NCBI GenBank assembly: GCA_037013495.1
Contig: CM072806.1
Location: 23,832,001 to 23,896,000, forward strand
Source: Hippophae tibetana
Taxonomy: Eukaryota; Streptophyta; Magnoliopsida; Rosales; Elaeagnaceae
Length of the DNA: 64,000 bases
Direction: 5' to 3'
The translations under genes and the position numbers were made by a program. Each line of letters starts with the position of its first letter. Positions within the stretch are counted from its first letter, which is position 1. Below, piece by piece: positions 23,901 through 36,152 of the stretch. The notes beneath the pieces are model-generated. The model saw nothing but the letters and a program-made list of their open reading frames with translations, did no database searches and was not told the DNA's origin.

Positions 23901-26394
23901 TAGACACATTATTTGTTAGCTTTTTGATATCTTTGCAAATATCAAGGCTCTTGGCAGTTGAAACTGAATAGGATACACAATAAGCTGATCACCCACTAGA
24001 AAGATAGTAGGAGAAAGATATACTGCAATCTGAGAAGAAGAATTTCTTACTCTTGCCAGTCTTTGACATTGAGTCTCCAGCCACTCATGGTTGTCAAAAG
24101 AAAGGACCATGCAAATACCATGGACGTTATTAAAGACATCGAGGGCTTGGCTGCAACTACCTAGAAAAGAGATGCATTGTGAAAGCATCAGAGCCCATAG
24201 TTAATCCAGTTATCTCAAGGAAGAAAATTAGACAAATACATACATTGGAACCCAATTTTGGATGAACAACTTGCCACATAGTTTGCATTGATAACTCTGT
24301 TTGCTCTGGATCTTTTCCACCAACAAAAGTGATGACAGCCAAACACTCCAGTAACTACCATCATAATTCATGCATAAGCATCTTAATAAAGCTGACTAGT
24401 GTGAAACAATGTAATATAAAAACTTAAGACTGCAAAATATTTACAGGTATTTTTGAGGATTCTGACCCAGACTTGAGAGCTTGTGTGAGAGGAGTCATCG
24501 ATTCTTCCAAAATTTCATGTGCATTATCTCCACAACCAACAGTCAAAGATAATAACCCTACGAAAACAAATCAAAAAATTGAATATTAGTTGTCAATGGG
24601 TGGAAAAAGTGTAAGATGAACCATAGAAAAGGTTAAGAGACTAACCAATGACATGAGATGCCAAAGTTATCTCTTTTACAGAACCTCTTTTGAAGGAATT
24701 CAGGCATTGATGCAGTAATGTAACAAATCTGCAGGGTTCCCATAAAAATGGAAGACAAAGTGATTAAATATTGCATGTTCTCCAAAGAATAGTATCTTGC
24801 AAAGAAAATAATTATTTTTTTTGGGGTGTAGGGAGGGAAGACAGAAGTAAAGAGAAAATGTAATTGACATGCAAAGAGAAAAGCTTACTTCTTTTCCACA
24901 AACTCATGCTGCAAGCTGTTGTTAAAAGCTTCAACGATAGATGAAAGTGCATTTTCTCTAGTGGAACCCCTTTTTCATAGAATTCAACAAAATTATAGAC
25001 AACAATAAGTAAAATCACTGTCAAATCAATATGCAACTTCACCTATAGTCCTCTTCTATAACAAAAAACAAAAGACACAACCCTAATAGAAAAACCAACA
25101 AGAATCAAGTAGCAAAATCCAAACAAAGAAGTCTATTTATCATAAGTTGTGGTATTATCACAACTGATGTGCCAGTTAATTATAGGCTAAAAAAGTAGTT
25201 TCTACTATTTTAACCAATAATTGTCTATGACATCAATTGTGGTTGTACCTAAGGATGACAATTTCTGCAAGCTAGATCAGTTTGAGATGACCCAAATTAA
25301 CCCAGTCCAAATTGGTCTAACCCTAGCTTAAATCGAATTTAAGTCGAACCAACGAAGGTGAGCCCAAATCCAAATCAAACACAAACTAGCCCAAACTATC
25401 TTGGAATTGTTAATTGCATGTTTTTTTACGTTCATTGGACTTTTCTTTATAAATCAAAAAATATTTTTAATGATATTAAAACCCATTAATACAAACATCA
25501 TTACATGAAACAACAAAAATGGGAGAAAAAATGTTACAACAATTAGTCAATCACAAAAAAAATACAAATTAACAACATCCTATTACATTATCTTTCAAAT
25601 ATTAAGATTTAAAACAATGTATACCTTATTTCAGATTTTATCAATTTCAAGTAATATCTTTTCAACATTTTAGATATGTAACACAAAATCTAAACATTTT
25701 TAATTTGATTTCAAACTAACAAGCTGGTTCGAACTAGCTCGATTTAAAATCGAGCTATTTGAGCTTACCCTAATTTGACACAAATTAATTTGATTGGTGT
25801 TCGAGTCAAGTTTTTCAATTCGAGTTCGATTCGATCAATCGAGCTACAACACAACACAAAATGCAACCCCTAGTTGTCGAAAAGGGCAAGAGAAAGTTCA
25901 TAAGAATGTTTCTTCCATCTTTCAAAACTTATGCAACTAAATAAACTACCTCTTCTCATATAAAGCATCAACAGCTTGGTCCAGTAAGCTATCTTTATCA
26001 ATCTGCATTTCATGGTTCCCAACGACCGATAAACGATCTGACCGCGTAGTTGAAGTTGAACTCACACTGCTATTATCATCGTCGCTCTCTAACATTAAAT
26101 CCTTTTTACGCTGAGAGTCTGTTTTAATTTTATTCCCCCAAAAAATAGTAATATATCAGAGCCCAAACATATCATAATTTACTAAATTCGAACTAAAAAA
26201 GACACGAACCCTAACTATAATATCGAACACTAATAGAAACACTTTAAATGGTAGTGAAATGGAAACACTTTAAATGGTAGTAAAATGGAGACAGCCCACG
26301 TTAAAAACAATCAAAAAAAAGTTTTTGTTATTCAGGATGACAAAATAAAAAAGGTCAAAATAAAAAAGAAAGCAAGAGTCTTACGCTTTCCCAT
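20986..26394 (-). CDS. Interferon-related developmental regulator (IFRD) family protein, SAT32-like, 12 coding exons
   Basis: Coding exons, 5' to 3' on the minus strand: 26385-26394, 25950-26118, 24889-24969, 24646-24728, 24445-24557, 24244-24354, 24051-24160, 21657-21966, 21505-21582, 21337-21387, 21163-21249, 20986-21084. They sum to 1302 nt, giving 433 residues and a stop, with GT-AG borders and matching phases throughout. The start is ATGGGAAAGC, a 10-nt exon split inside codon 4 (MGKHSQRKK). Residues about 10-45 are acidic and Ser/Thr-rich. The IFRD helical-repeat domain covers about 47-320, with 'YEKRGSTREN', 'ITFVGGKDPEQTE', 'MWQVVHPKLGSN' and 'DKDDRSVRIAAGQALALIFE'. A basic 'EAGGKGSAKKDLNSQRN' segment follows near 305-320. 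The IFRD_C region (about 330-390) holds 'STWSQQIQ', 'FLGGGFTKHMQ' and 'ENEFLQDVFGFTPKK'. The gene looks intact. IFRD proteins are thought to act as transcriptional co-regulators, and the Arabidopsis member is linked to salt tolerance. The last few residues are uncertain because GAG|GTAGTC in the final exon could also serve as a donor. Confidence 0.93.
21967..24050 (-). other. Expanded intron 7 of the IFRD gene
   Basis: This intron is about 2.1 kb, while the other introns range from under 80 to about 980 bases. It holds AT-rich DNA, a MITE-like start near 22857 (gaccatgtttgataacca), and a degenerate tandem repeat at about 23085-23680. The sequence between them shows no coding capacity. Splice borders on both sides look normal. 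Confidence 0.7.
23085..23680. repeat. Degenerate tandem repeat of about 170-183 bp in intron 7
   Basis: Three and a half units begin at about 23085, 23268, 23438 and 23608. Each starts with a version of 'aataaaatgagcataac', followed by 'ttctatagaaatctc', 'cagtaaaatttcttagaaa' and 'aatataatttatatttcaaaaa'. The unit length is close to that of many plant satellites. Confidence 0.7.
25248..25873. mobile_element. Probable MITE in intron 2 of the IFRD gene
   Basis: The left end, CTAAGGATGACAATTT, and the reverse complement of the right end, CTAGGGGTTGCATTTT, form an imperfect terminal inverted repeat of about 17 bp. Flanks 'gttgta' and 'gttgtc' could be a partly decayed target duplication. Near the right end the interior is rich in cgagct-like half palindromes. 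A hAT-type MITE is the best guess, without a known family name. Confidence 0.42.
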
Positions 26395-26639
26395 CTTCAA
26401 GTACGAGATTTCTCCTGGTCTATAAACTGCGTCAAAAATGAGCACAAGTTGGATTGAGATTCAGAGGATGAGAGGATTTTCTTGATGTTAAGATATCGCA
26501 GGAATCGAATCGAATCAAAAAGAGAGAAAACAACGATTTAGTTAATTGAGAGGACAAAGTAGCCATTAAAAAAGATAAAGAATACTTCTGTTTGCCGATG
26601 AGAAACTGAAGTTGAAATCTCTACGCCTGAGAAATTATG

Positions 26640-26650
26640 CTTTATATAGA
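26640..26650 (-). promoter_or_regulatory. TATA box of the IFRD gene
   Basis: The minus strand reads CTATATAAAG about 250 bases upstream of the start codon. This would place transcription start near 26610 and leave a 5' leader of about 200 bases. Confidence 0.6.
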
Positions 26651-26864
26651 AATAGAATTCCGAAAAAAATAAGATCGACAGAATAGGGCTTAAACATATG
26701 AACCCTTAAGGCGTTTTTTTTTTTTTTTTTTGGGAAGGAAACTTAAGGTTATTCTTGAAGGGTAAAATAATAAAAATGCAAAAATAAAATTAAACGAGGG
26801 AATTATTCAATTTGGGTGGTGAGAATATTCGCTTGAAAGTACATACGGGCGGTAACAGAGTAAA

Positions 26865-26885
26865 GACGTCGGCTCTTTACGTGGC
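26865..26885. promoter_or_regulatory. Pair of ACGT elements upstream of the IFRD gene
   Basis: GACGTC (26865-26870) and ACGTGGC (26879-26885) lie about 220-240 bases upstream of the TATA box. ACGTGGC matches the ABA-response element core bound by bZIP factors, and two such elements close together are typical of ABA or stress promoters. They sit in a local GC-richer patch (about 26840-26900). The regulatory role is an inference. Confidence 0.45.
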
Positions 26886-26899
26886 AGACCAGCGACCAT

Positions 26900-28480
26900 T
26901 TAAGACGTTTTAAATTTTTGGTCAGGGAAAAGTCCAAAACAAATAAAATTCTTTACGACAAAGTTATTTGGATGAAATAGAAATGATAACACAAATAATA
27001 ATTAATTAAAATAATAATATTTATTTTTTAAATTATAATCAATGGTTAATATTATAATAATTTATAATAAATAATTTTAAAAATATACATATATCAATCA
27101 CTTCCTTAAAATTTTGTTAATTATAATTTACTATTAAAAATAATTTTATTCTACTAATCACATATTTAAAATTTCAAATATTATTAAAGAGATTTTATAA
27201 TATTATTCTATCTTTAAAAATATTATTTCATTTGAGGAAGGATGTATAATTAAACCAAACATATTGATATTGGAAAATAGGTAATAATGATCCACTAATA
27301 ATTTTAAAAAAACATGTATTTTTATATTAAAAAGTTTTATTTTTTACTTTTAAAAAAAATTAAACCTATAAGATACTGTTTAATAGTTGATGGAACTATT
27401 ATTTCCTAGCAAAAGTTAATAAATTTTTATATATCTTAATCATAGTTAATATACTATTATTATCCTTTATTCTTAATATTTATCCTTTAAATTCATCGTC
27501 TATAACATATAATGATATGTCTATAATTTATAATATATATTTATAGTGTTAATGTCGATTTTTGTCGACATCAGATAAGATTGTTCTCTAGGTATCTATG
27601 AAATGAATAAATCGTTAAGATCTCAAATCTCTATATTAAGGTGGTCTTTGGTCATACAATGTTAAGTTAGTAATAAGATGATAAATATTAAAAGAGATCT
27701 ACGGTTTCGTTCTATAATTATAAGAAAATATATGTTTAGTAGTGTTTCTCTGTTATGAGATTCAAGTTATATCATATATTCAACCTCTTATGATTCTGTA
27801 CATATATTAGTATATATAGGAAAAACTATTAACATAATTGCTATCCCTTGTTGGAAGAGGATTGACCTATTGTAGCATTGTAGAAGTCTATCATGAATTA
27901 TCTTTTTAGAATAATTAAGAGATAATTATTGAGTTTTTATCACTTTAAGATAATTATCTCACTATCATGTTTATCCGATGACTTAATACTTATTGGGTTT
28001 GACCCATAGGACTCTTTATTGATAAGGAGCATTCTTTACTTGTCACGTGGGATGTAGAAAATTACACCTAACATAAACTCCTTAGACTTTATAGCCTTTA
28101 GGCAAGAAGGTATAATTATAATTTCTATCGATACATGAGCTTATGACCCTTTTTAATCACATCGGTGATACTCCACTCAGTCTTGTTTGATTTTTTACCT
28201 TCCCGAGTAAAAGACTTTGTGCCATGTTTTGGCCACTCAAAGCACACGCGGCAACATCTTGTCCTTACAATGCTTTTGGATTTTTAATCGAACTTTCAAT
28301 AAGGAAGTTATGTCAAAGTCAATGTTTGTACTTATGACGTCAACCCTAGGGTTAAATAGTGTTTTTTACCTTCTATATTTGTTGATCATTCCAACTAGAC
28401 TCTTTAGGTTAAGGTAGAAAATGTGTGACTAGGAGGACTTTTTTGAGCCTTTAAAGTCTCATCCTTAACTGTCTTCCATC
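26900..28480. other. Intergenic AT-rich DNA, nothing recognised
   Basis: AT-rich spacer to about 27540, then more balanced sequence. A short inverted repeat, 'tgtcgatttttgtcgaca', lies near 27550. No protein family, RNA gene or complete terminal repeat is seen. Confidence 0.4.
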
Positions 28481-28499
28481 TTTTAAGAAATTAGAAGGT

Positions 28500-30900
28500 A
28501 TACTTGGATATTTTTCCTACCACCAAGGACAGATTTGTCAACCATGGATGCATGTTGAGGTAGATGTGGGTTGACGTGGGTTGCACGAGTTGGGGATGAC
28601 AAAGTCGTAGCTGATAAAATCCTAGTCAAGGAAGTTATAGCCAACGATGTCTTGGCCAACAAACTCTTAATCAACAAAGTGTGTGGCTAGTGATGTTCTA
28701 GCCAACGAAATCCTAGTCAATAACATTCTAGCTAGTCACATCCTAGCCAATGACATCTTCTTTGGTCTACTAGCTGGCAGTCCACTAGTCAATGAAGTTC
28801 TAAACAAGGAAGTCCAAACTGATTGATGGTCCTAATCCTTCCAACATATGCAATCCTTTTGTCATGTCTAAAATGAAAATTCTAGGATCCTAATAGGCTC
28901 TATTGATGAAATGATTTCCTTTTTTTCATAAGTATTTGTGTAAGCATGGGGAGGCCTAATATTGTTCTTGTAGGTACCCTTATTCTTTAACAAATAGGCA
29001 TTTCTTTTTAACCCTTTTTTTAAATCATGCACTCCCATTTCTCATTGGAATGAATGGACGTGGACGTACAGAAGGTTGGAAACTTTTAAAAAGTCCAGTT
29101 TTGGTAAGACTAGTATTCTAATATATTTTAATAAATTATGCGCTTGACTTGTGCTTGAACTTTATCCAAAATGTAGACATATGGTTGAACATATAGAAAG
29201 GTACTTGATGAAGAAGGATGCACTACGATTCATCCCAATGGTTATCCATTCTCTAGAAGGATACATACTATGGCATATCCTAGATAGGTAGTGGATAGTG
29301 GTCTATGTTCCTTTTGGTAGCCTAGGCCCTAAAAGTAAAAAGTTCACTTATCGAGATGCTTCTTATTCATTGCCTTGGCAAAGGTGCATGTACTGTTGAA
29401 ATCCCATAAACTTAAGTTTTCATTTTTGATGTGGTGTAAGAACTTGAAATGATTCTTAGACCTAGGGCAGCGTGGCTTTTGAGCCATGTCCCCTTTTTAG
29501 GGTCCATGGTTAATTAAAAAAGTGATAAGAACCTAGTTGAGAATTTCTCTATGTTAGTTGTAGTTTGGATTGTAGAGCCTATGGTTAAGGTGCATCCAAT
29601 TTATAACTTAACACACCTAGCTTCTATGGTTTGTTCGATGGTATGGCTTTTAAAGCACATAACTCACTTGTCATATGCTTTTTATTCACTACTTTAATAA
29701 GGATACATACCTTAGGGAAATTGAGGATTTTATTTCACTTTATTCTAGGGTGGCTTAACTCTCGAGCCATGACCCCTTTTTAAGATATATTGTCTATTAA
29801 GAGGCAATTAGACCAAGTTAGGCTATTCTCTGTGTTAGTTGTAGTTTGAACTACAAAACCCATTGTTAGGATACATCCTATCTATAACTTAACACACTAA
29901 GCTTATATGGATATTTTGGTAGTCTTGGCCTTGAGGTGTATAGTTCACTTATCAAGATGCTTCTTGTTCATTACTTTGGTGAAGGTGCATGCTTTAGAAG
30001 GGAACTAAAGATTTTATTACGTTCAGCCCCTAGTAGTGTTGCATTGTGGACCCTAGACTTGCTAGAGTCAGTGAGCTCAAACTCGCTTGTTGATTCACTG
30101 TTAGATTTTCTACCATGTCAAATCTTCCAAGTGTGATCATATGTGACCTAAGTACCTACAAACACAATTCTTCTTAGGATAAAAGTGTTGGTAAAGCACT
30201 ATTTGTCTTTCTGTCATAGTAGGGCACTATTTTTAGCCCATGTAGATTGTTTATACATAGCATCATATGTTATTTTATTTCCTTCCAGGACTACCATTAT
30301 ATTTGGAGTCTTAAGAAGAGATGATATTGTGGGGCCTTCCTTAAATGGATCTCTAGAGCCTAGGAAGAGTTATAATATGTTTTGGACTTTTGAGTATCGT
30401 GTGAATATCTATAGCCCATGAAGAGTTGAAACATGTTTTAGACTTGATGTATATTCCCACTAAAGTGTATGTACTTAGTGGATTTAATCTTCAAACTTTA
30501 TTTCTTGTATAAACTTTTTAGGCATGAATATACATGCGTTATTTCCTTGGCTCTTGAATTACTTTCTACACTTTATCTTTTACTTGTACTTGCAATGTTA
30601 TTTATGGACCTAATCGTGGTCTCATCCATTAGTGAAATTGTGAGACATTGATTCAATGTGCAAGGGGATGAGAATGTACTAGAAAAGAGTGGATCCTAGA
30701 CTTGAGGTGAAACGGTGCGCAAAGGACGAACATGATTGCTCAGTCTATGACTCGAGCCTATTTCCAACCACTTCTTGACTGGCTGGTTATACTCTTAGCT
30801 AACCACTTCTTGGGAAGCTAGCTACACTTTTGGTTGGCTATGTCTGGTCTTTATTGGCCATACTTTGTTTGGTTATGTCCCTTCTAGTCGAGTGACAATT
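28500..30900. mobile_element. Possible decayed DNA element with inverted subterminal repeats
   Basis: At about 28597-28790 a motif like 'gacat(cct)agccaac' recurs about every 18 bases. At about 30760-30880 the same motif appears in inverse orientation ('gttggctatgtc', 'ggccatac', 'ggttatgtcc'). Between them lie about 300-bp tandem units. Arrays of short motifs in opposite orientation near both ends are typical of CACTA-type elements, but I cannot see clean terminal inverted repeats or transposase. Confidence 0.28.
29338..30040. repeat. Tandem repeat with a unit of about 300 bp
   Basis: Units start at about 29338, 29658 and 29938 (versions of 'gttcacttatcaagatgcttcttattcatt'). Further landmarks are 'gccatg.ccccttttta', 'ctgtgttagttgtagtttg' and 'tataacttaacacac'. 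The third unit is partial. No coding capacity is recognised. Confidence 0.7.
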
Positions 30901-32203
30901 CGATGTCCAGTTGATCTTTTACTTGTGTACTCTTGGTCTTATTTTCTATTCAGACCTTATTATGTTTTTTTTTTGAATTTTTTATTTGGGGTGATTTGTT
31001 GGTCTAAGTATTACTTGGTCTCTTGTAGGGATACAAACTAACGAAGTCCTAGACTTCTAGATTCCATAGCCATACTCTGAGCATTAGAAGATGCCATATG
31101 GACGTTCTTTGGGATGGAAAATAGTTCGGGAGCTTGTTACTCTATGATGCATTCTAGGATGGCCTAGGAGATCTAGAGTAGATACAACTTTGGCTCCTCA
31201 TCTAAGAGTTAGTCAGACCCACTATGGGAAAGCTAGAGCAACTACAGACTCTACCACTTGAGTACACCATGAGAGCACTAGATAAACTAATGGTTGGTTA
31301 GCCCCCATGATTTCCATCTAAGTTTCATAACTCTAATGATTTTATTCTTTTTTGAATGTACTGTCCATTTCTTTTGAAGATCCAATAAATGAAGATGACC
31401 GAGAAAGTAGATAATCCTTTTAAAAAGATTTTGTTGATGCCCTTAATGAATGGAAGGGTAGACGATCATTTTTCCATAAAGCTAATTGACTTGGATGGGT
31501 AAATGGTTTCTCCATACTATTTTTATATTCTCATCTCCTTACATACTTCATAAAATGTAGAATAATATAGTTGTTAGAATCGTCTCATTGAGAGAATTTT
31601 GGAATTGTTTTCACTTCCCCAAGAATTGGTATAGAAATGGGTGAATTGGACCAATACCAATTTATGTCCTTGGCCAACCAAATTTTGGCAACTAGTTAAT
31701 CAAAATGTGCTCTTTCAAGTAATAGTCTCAAATTTATTAGGCAACACATAGATTTCTAGATCCATCTAGTGGGCTACTTGATCATGAAGAATTCCATATG
31801 GGGCCTTGTTCGATCTACGTTGCCACAATGAACCAACTATGCTTTTTAATCTGAATATTGAAGAAACATCACTTGTCGGAGGTGTCAAAAATAGAATCAT
31901 TGTTTGGTAGTGATGATCATAATGTATGTATGTTTGACTCGTTGATTGAGTGATTGCACGAGATGACCTTTCTTAGACTCCCTTGTGATCGAAGTCCTAG
32001 AACTTATAAATGTATCCTTATAAGTTTATTTTTGTTTCAAGCATAGTGATTCAATCTTATAAATACCATGTAGAACTTTAATTTGGATGTCAAGACATAT
32101 GTTTACTCAATTTGTCCATATGTAAAAACATGCACATAGCATATGTTGAGTTCTTGGAGAAGGATGATGGCGCCCGACTACTAATTGCCACACAAATTGT
32201 GTA
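30900..32203. other. Unrecognised stretch
   Basis: Mixed-composition DNA without an identifiable protein, terminal repeat or RNA gene. It ends at the solo LTR at 32204. Confidence 0.35.
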
Positions 32204-33700
32204 TGTAATGAATACGTAAGTATACGTATCACAACAAGTAATATAATGATAAAAAAATATCGTTCCTATGAAGATTATTTTATTAGAAACTAGTTTTTAA
32301 AACTAAAAAAATATAAATCAATTTTGTGTTTTTATATTTTAAGGAAGAAAAATTAAAATAATAAAAGTAAATAGTATTAATTAATTAAATTAGATTTGGT
32401 AATTAAGAAGATATATGAGAAAATATATAGCAATACTTAATCCTTAATTTTTTAAATATATAAATCGCTAAAATTTCCCCAATATAATTATCAATCAATT
32501 GAATCTAATATAACATGTATTCCTATCTTAACTAAACTACACACGATATAATAATTAATTTAATCACACTATCATGTCAATTAAGTTGCATATTACTCAT
32601 TAAGTTCATCAATTATGGATCACATACATAAGAATCATACATCTCTGCCTAGAAACTATGCATGTTATTTAATCAAGAAAAATAATTAAATAATTCTCTC
32701 AAATCTATTTAATTTCCTTTATAGATAAATTATTGACCAAACAATTAATAGCATAAAAATAAGATTAAACAATATAATTATAATTGGGGTAAAATATTAG
32801 ATCATCACATTGTGAAAATTGATAAGATCCCTAAATTAATAAATTAATTACATATAATTATGTTCATAAAGCTCATATTTTTCATAAAGAAAAGAGTAAA
32901 AAAAATACAATAAATCTCTTAAATTATAGTGTTAATTTCCTCTTTAATCTCCACCAAAATTGTATTTTTTTTAATTTCTCTCTCTTTTAGCTCAAAAAAA
33001 TTACCAAAATTATGTTAATGGCGGCTCCTTCGAGTTTATGGGGTAACTAAGGGCTTAAATATAGCTTAGATGCAATTTGGATGGTCAGATTAGCTTCAGA
33101 TCAAGGGTTGAGATCAAAACAAGCAAAACTTACAATGCTAGCCAATCACAATGTTACACGTGGCACACAGAATTCACTGGGTGAAAGACAGAAACCTGAA
33201 CCCACGCGAGTTGGTCGGGTGTGATAGAGACGCGCGCATCATAGCCGTTTCTTCGCTGATCGGACGGTCCACGTTACGCGCATGGATTAGGGCACGTGGA
33301 CTTCTTCTCACCTGCGCAGAAATTTAAACTTTAATTAATTGCATTTTGACCCATAAATTTAATTCAAATTATATTTTAAACTTTCTTTAATTACAATTAA
33401 GCCCTTTTTCTAATTTAAATTAAATTTAAACTTTTAATAATTAAAATTAAGCCCGATTTAAATTTAAATTATATTTTCAACTTTTATTAATTGTAATTAA
33501 GTACTCTTTTATTTGAAATTATATTTTTGGACATAAATTTGCAATTAAGTAAGTTTTCGATACAAATTATTTAATTTTCTTAAAATATATAAAAACAATA
33601 AATACTAATTTATTAAACTAAAATTAACTAAAAATATGAAGAAAATAGCAATTATAATTAATAAAATAGATGAAAATAACTATATAAAATACAGTTATTA
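32204..33700 (-). repeat. Solo LTR with GC-rich U3 and G-boxes
   Basis: A minus-strand LTR of about 1.5 kb. Its left end on the plus strand is TGTAATGAATACG and its right end is ...ACAGTTATTA. The flanks gtgta (32199-32203) and gggta (33701-33705) match at 4 of 5 bases, consistent with a target duplication. A TATA-like CTATATTTAA on the minus strand lies at 33055-33064. Upstream of it are a GC-rich patch (about 33155-33320) and two CACGTG G-boxes (33157-33162, 33293-33298). A truncated relative lies at 41711. It is a fossil. Confidence 0.65.
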
Positions 33701-33844
33701 GGGTAGTACTCCCTCGTTGGCCATATCTTAGTATATAGTACTTGGCTTGGGACTGAGGCCTCATCATGGACTATTATATTGTTTGCCAGACCCTGAATGG
33801 CTACAAGCCTAGTAGTGTGCACTCTAGGCATTGTAGGGTGCCGC

Positions 33845-34279
33845 TAGGAATGGGCATAGGGACGAGCAAGGAAGGTTATATAAAAAACTATCCCCGAACC
33901 AAATTATAAAACCTATACCCGAAACTGTTTGAAAACCGTTACGGTTCGGGGACGATTTTTTCCTACGAGTAACGGTTAGGGGCAGTTATGAAAAAAAAAC
34001 AAAAAAAACCTGAAATATATATATATAATTTAATTTATTAAATATATATAATTAATTTTTTATTTATAATTTAATTTATTAAATATATAAATAAATAAAT
34101 TAAATATAATTAATTTTGGGTACGGGTGGGTATAGTTTTTAGTATAATCGTAACCGAATCGTACCTGTTATTTCATGTTCGGTTTTTACTCGAAATCATC
34201 CCTATCCTCGAAATTTACCGATTAAAAACCGAACCGTCGATGCAAATAACCGAACCGGCGGTTTTTTTGCCTATCCCTA
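33845..34279. mobile_element. hAT-like MITE with a degenerate 8-bp target duplication
   Basis: A 435-bp element. The ends TAGGAATGGGCA and, in reverse complement, TAGGGATAGGCA form the terminal inverted repeat. Flanks ggtgccgc (33837-33844) and ggtaccgt (34280-34287) match at 6 of 8 bases, with both differences being transitions. The interior is very AT-rich between two GC-richer arms that carry 'ggttcggggac'-like and 'aaccgaaccg' blocks. It has no coding capacity. Confidence 0.72.
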
Positions 34280-34433
34280 GGTACCGTATTGAGGTGTTGA
34301 TTGGTCCAAGAGAAAGTGGCTCTAGTAGGCATTTTAGAATTTCTTGAAGTGTATTTTTCATCAAGTTTAGGTAGGCTCGAGCCAAGGCTTTCCTTTTCTT
34401 ATAGATCTTCTGAGGCTGTTGTGGAAAAACAGG

Positions 34434-36152
34434 TGATGAGTGCTCAAAAACTCTCAATATATCATGATTTTATTCATGTTTAAGGATTAAATAGATTTGT
34501 ATTTTCTTAGTTTTACTATCATTTTAAACAAATTTATCTTTTCAAAATCATGGATATGTTTTGTTATTTTTTAGGTATTTTAGCTTAAAAAAGGATTAAA
34601 TTGATCAAAAACTTGAAGAATATATCTGAAAGCACTCCATTACAATTTTGAAGATTAAAAAGATAACGTATGTAAAGCATTACAAATGTTTTGAAACTTG
34701 AGAAAGGATAAATAAGAAACAATGGTTCCAAAATGTTGTAGAATCAAGTGGGCCATGGGTGTGAAAGTTTTGTGTACTATGGCATGAGGTAAAAGGATTG
34801 ACATAAATACACCCCAAGTACGATGTGGGCTGCGACGTGAAAATATTGTATGCTGCAATGCAAATGTAATGGATCAAGCCCTAAAACTGTGTACAACCTG
34901 TGTATGCCACGACATGAAACATTTATATGCCATAACACCAGTCTAAATAATCCATAGTTCTCTTATTTCCTCTACCTATAAATAGGACCCTATGTCTATT
35001 ATAATTCATAATCCTTATATAGTTTAAAGTTCTCTCATTTGAGAGAAGAACAAATTTAGTTTATAAATTTTAGTTTCAATTCAATAAATGTCCTTGAAAA
35101 TTATGTTTGAAGGTTTTCTAGAACAAAACTTTTCTGAGATTATGTTGAGGTATATTTATATGTATTATTTTCATATTATCTTTATGTGTTGTTTTACATC
35201 CTATATGTTTAATTTATTGATAATTTATTAAAATATGTATGTATGGCTATAAATAATATGGAATATTAGTAATATTTTTACGCTTGTGAAATATTAAATT
35301 AGATAAACATTTTTATAAAATAAATTAAGTTTTTATTTTTTCATCAAGATTAAAAACAATTTTCTAAAAAATATATATTGATGAAGTATTTTTCGTAATA
35401 AACAAGAGAATTGGATTTAGGATTAAATTATCTAACTTTGATTTAAATTAATATGTATGGATATTAGATAACTACAATCTAAATCTACTTTGAGGCATGT
35501 TGTATTTCAAAGATTTTTATAAAAATTATTATTGAAAGATATATTAATGACATATCCTTCGTAGTAGTTTTAAAATATGAAAGTTAGTTTTTAGATATTT
35601 AAATAATTAGTCTAATTTGAATACATTGATATGAGTTTAAATAGACCAGCTGAATGCGTCAATTGAATAGTTCATTAATCTCTTTAAAAAGTAGCATACT
35701 TCAATTAAAATTATCTACAAGAGCCGACCGAAGGCAATAAGTGGTTTTAATTAATAATAAATGTTAGACCTAATTAATCTTATATTTGTATATATAATAG
35801 GAAAATAATACTCTTAATTCATACTTTTCATAATATATTAAATATTGAACAAACATAATTAACTAATATATCCCATAAATTCTCCACATGATGATAAATG
35901 TTTAATTTCCAAAATGTTTATTAAATCTATCTTTATTTTATGTTATTAGTTTACATTTTAAAGCCAAAACAATATTGATAGGATATTTAGGTTATTATTC
36001 TCATTTTAAGAATTTGTTGATTAATTTAAAAATCACATGATTCCTCTTTACATCGACTTTAAAGTATACTTATCATTTTCTATAAGTGATTCGTGCACTT
36101 TGAGCTATTTTATAAATTATACAAAATTTGTATGTAATAATTTTATGCATCA
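34434..36152 (+). repeat. Athila-like LTR, copy B
   Basis: A 1719-bp LTR, TGATGAGTGCTCAAAA...TTATGCATCA, matching copy A (1400-3114) along its whole length. About 70 bases of post-LTR internal sequence follow, including a degenerate PBS-like segment, and then the match stops. It is therefore a 5' LTR remnant and not a clean solo LTR. It is an old fossil. Confidence 0.7.
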
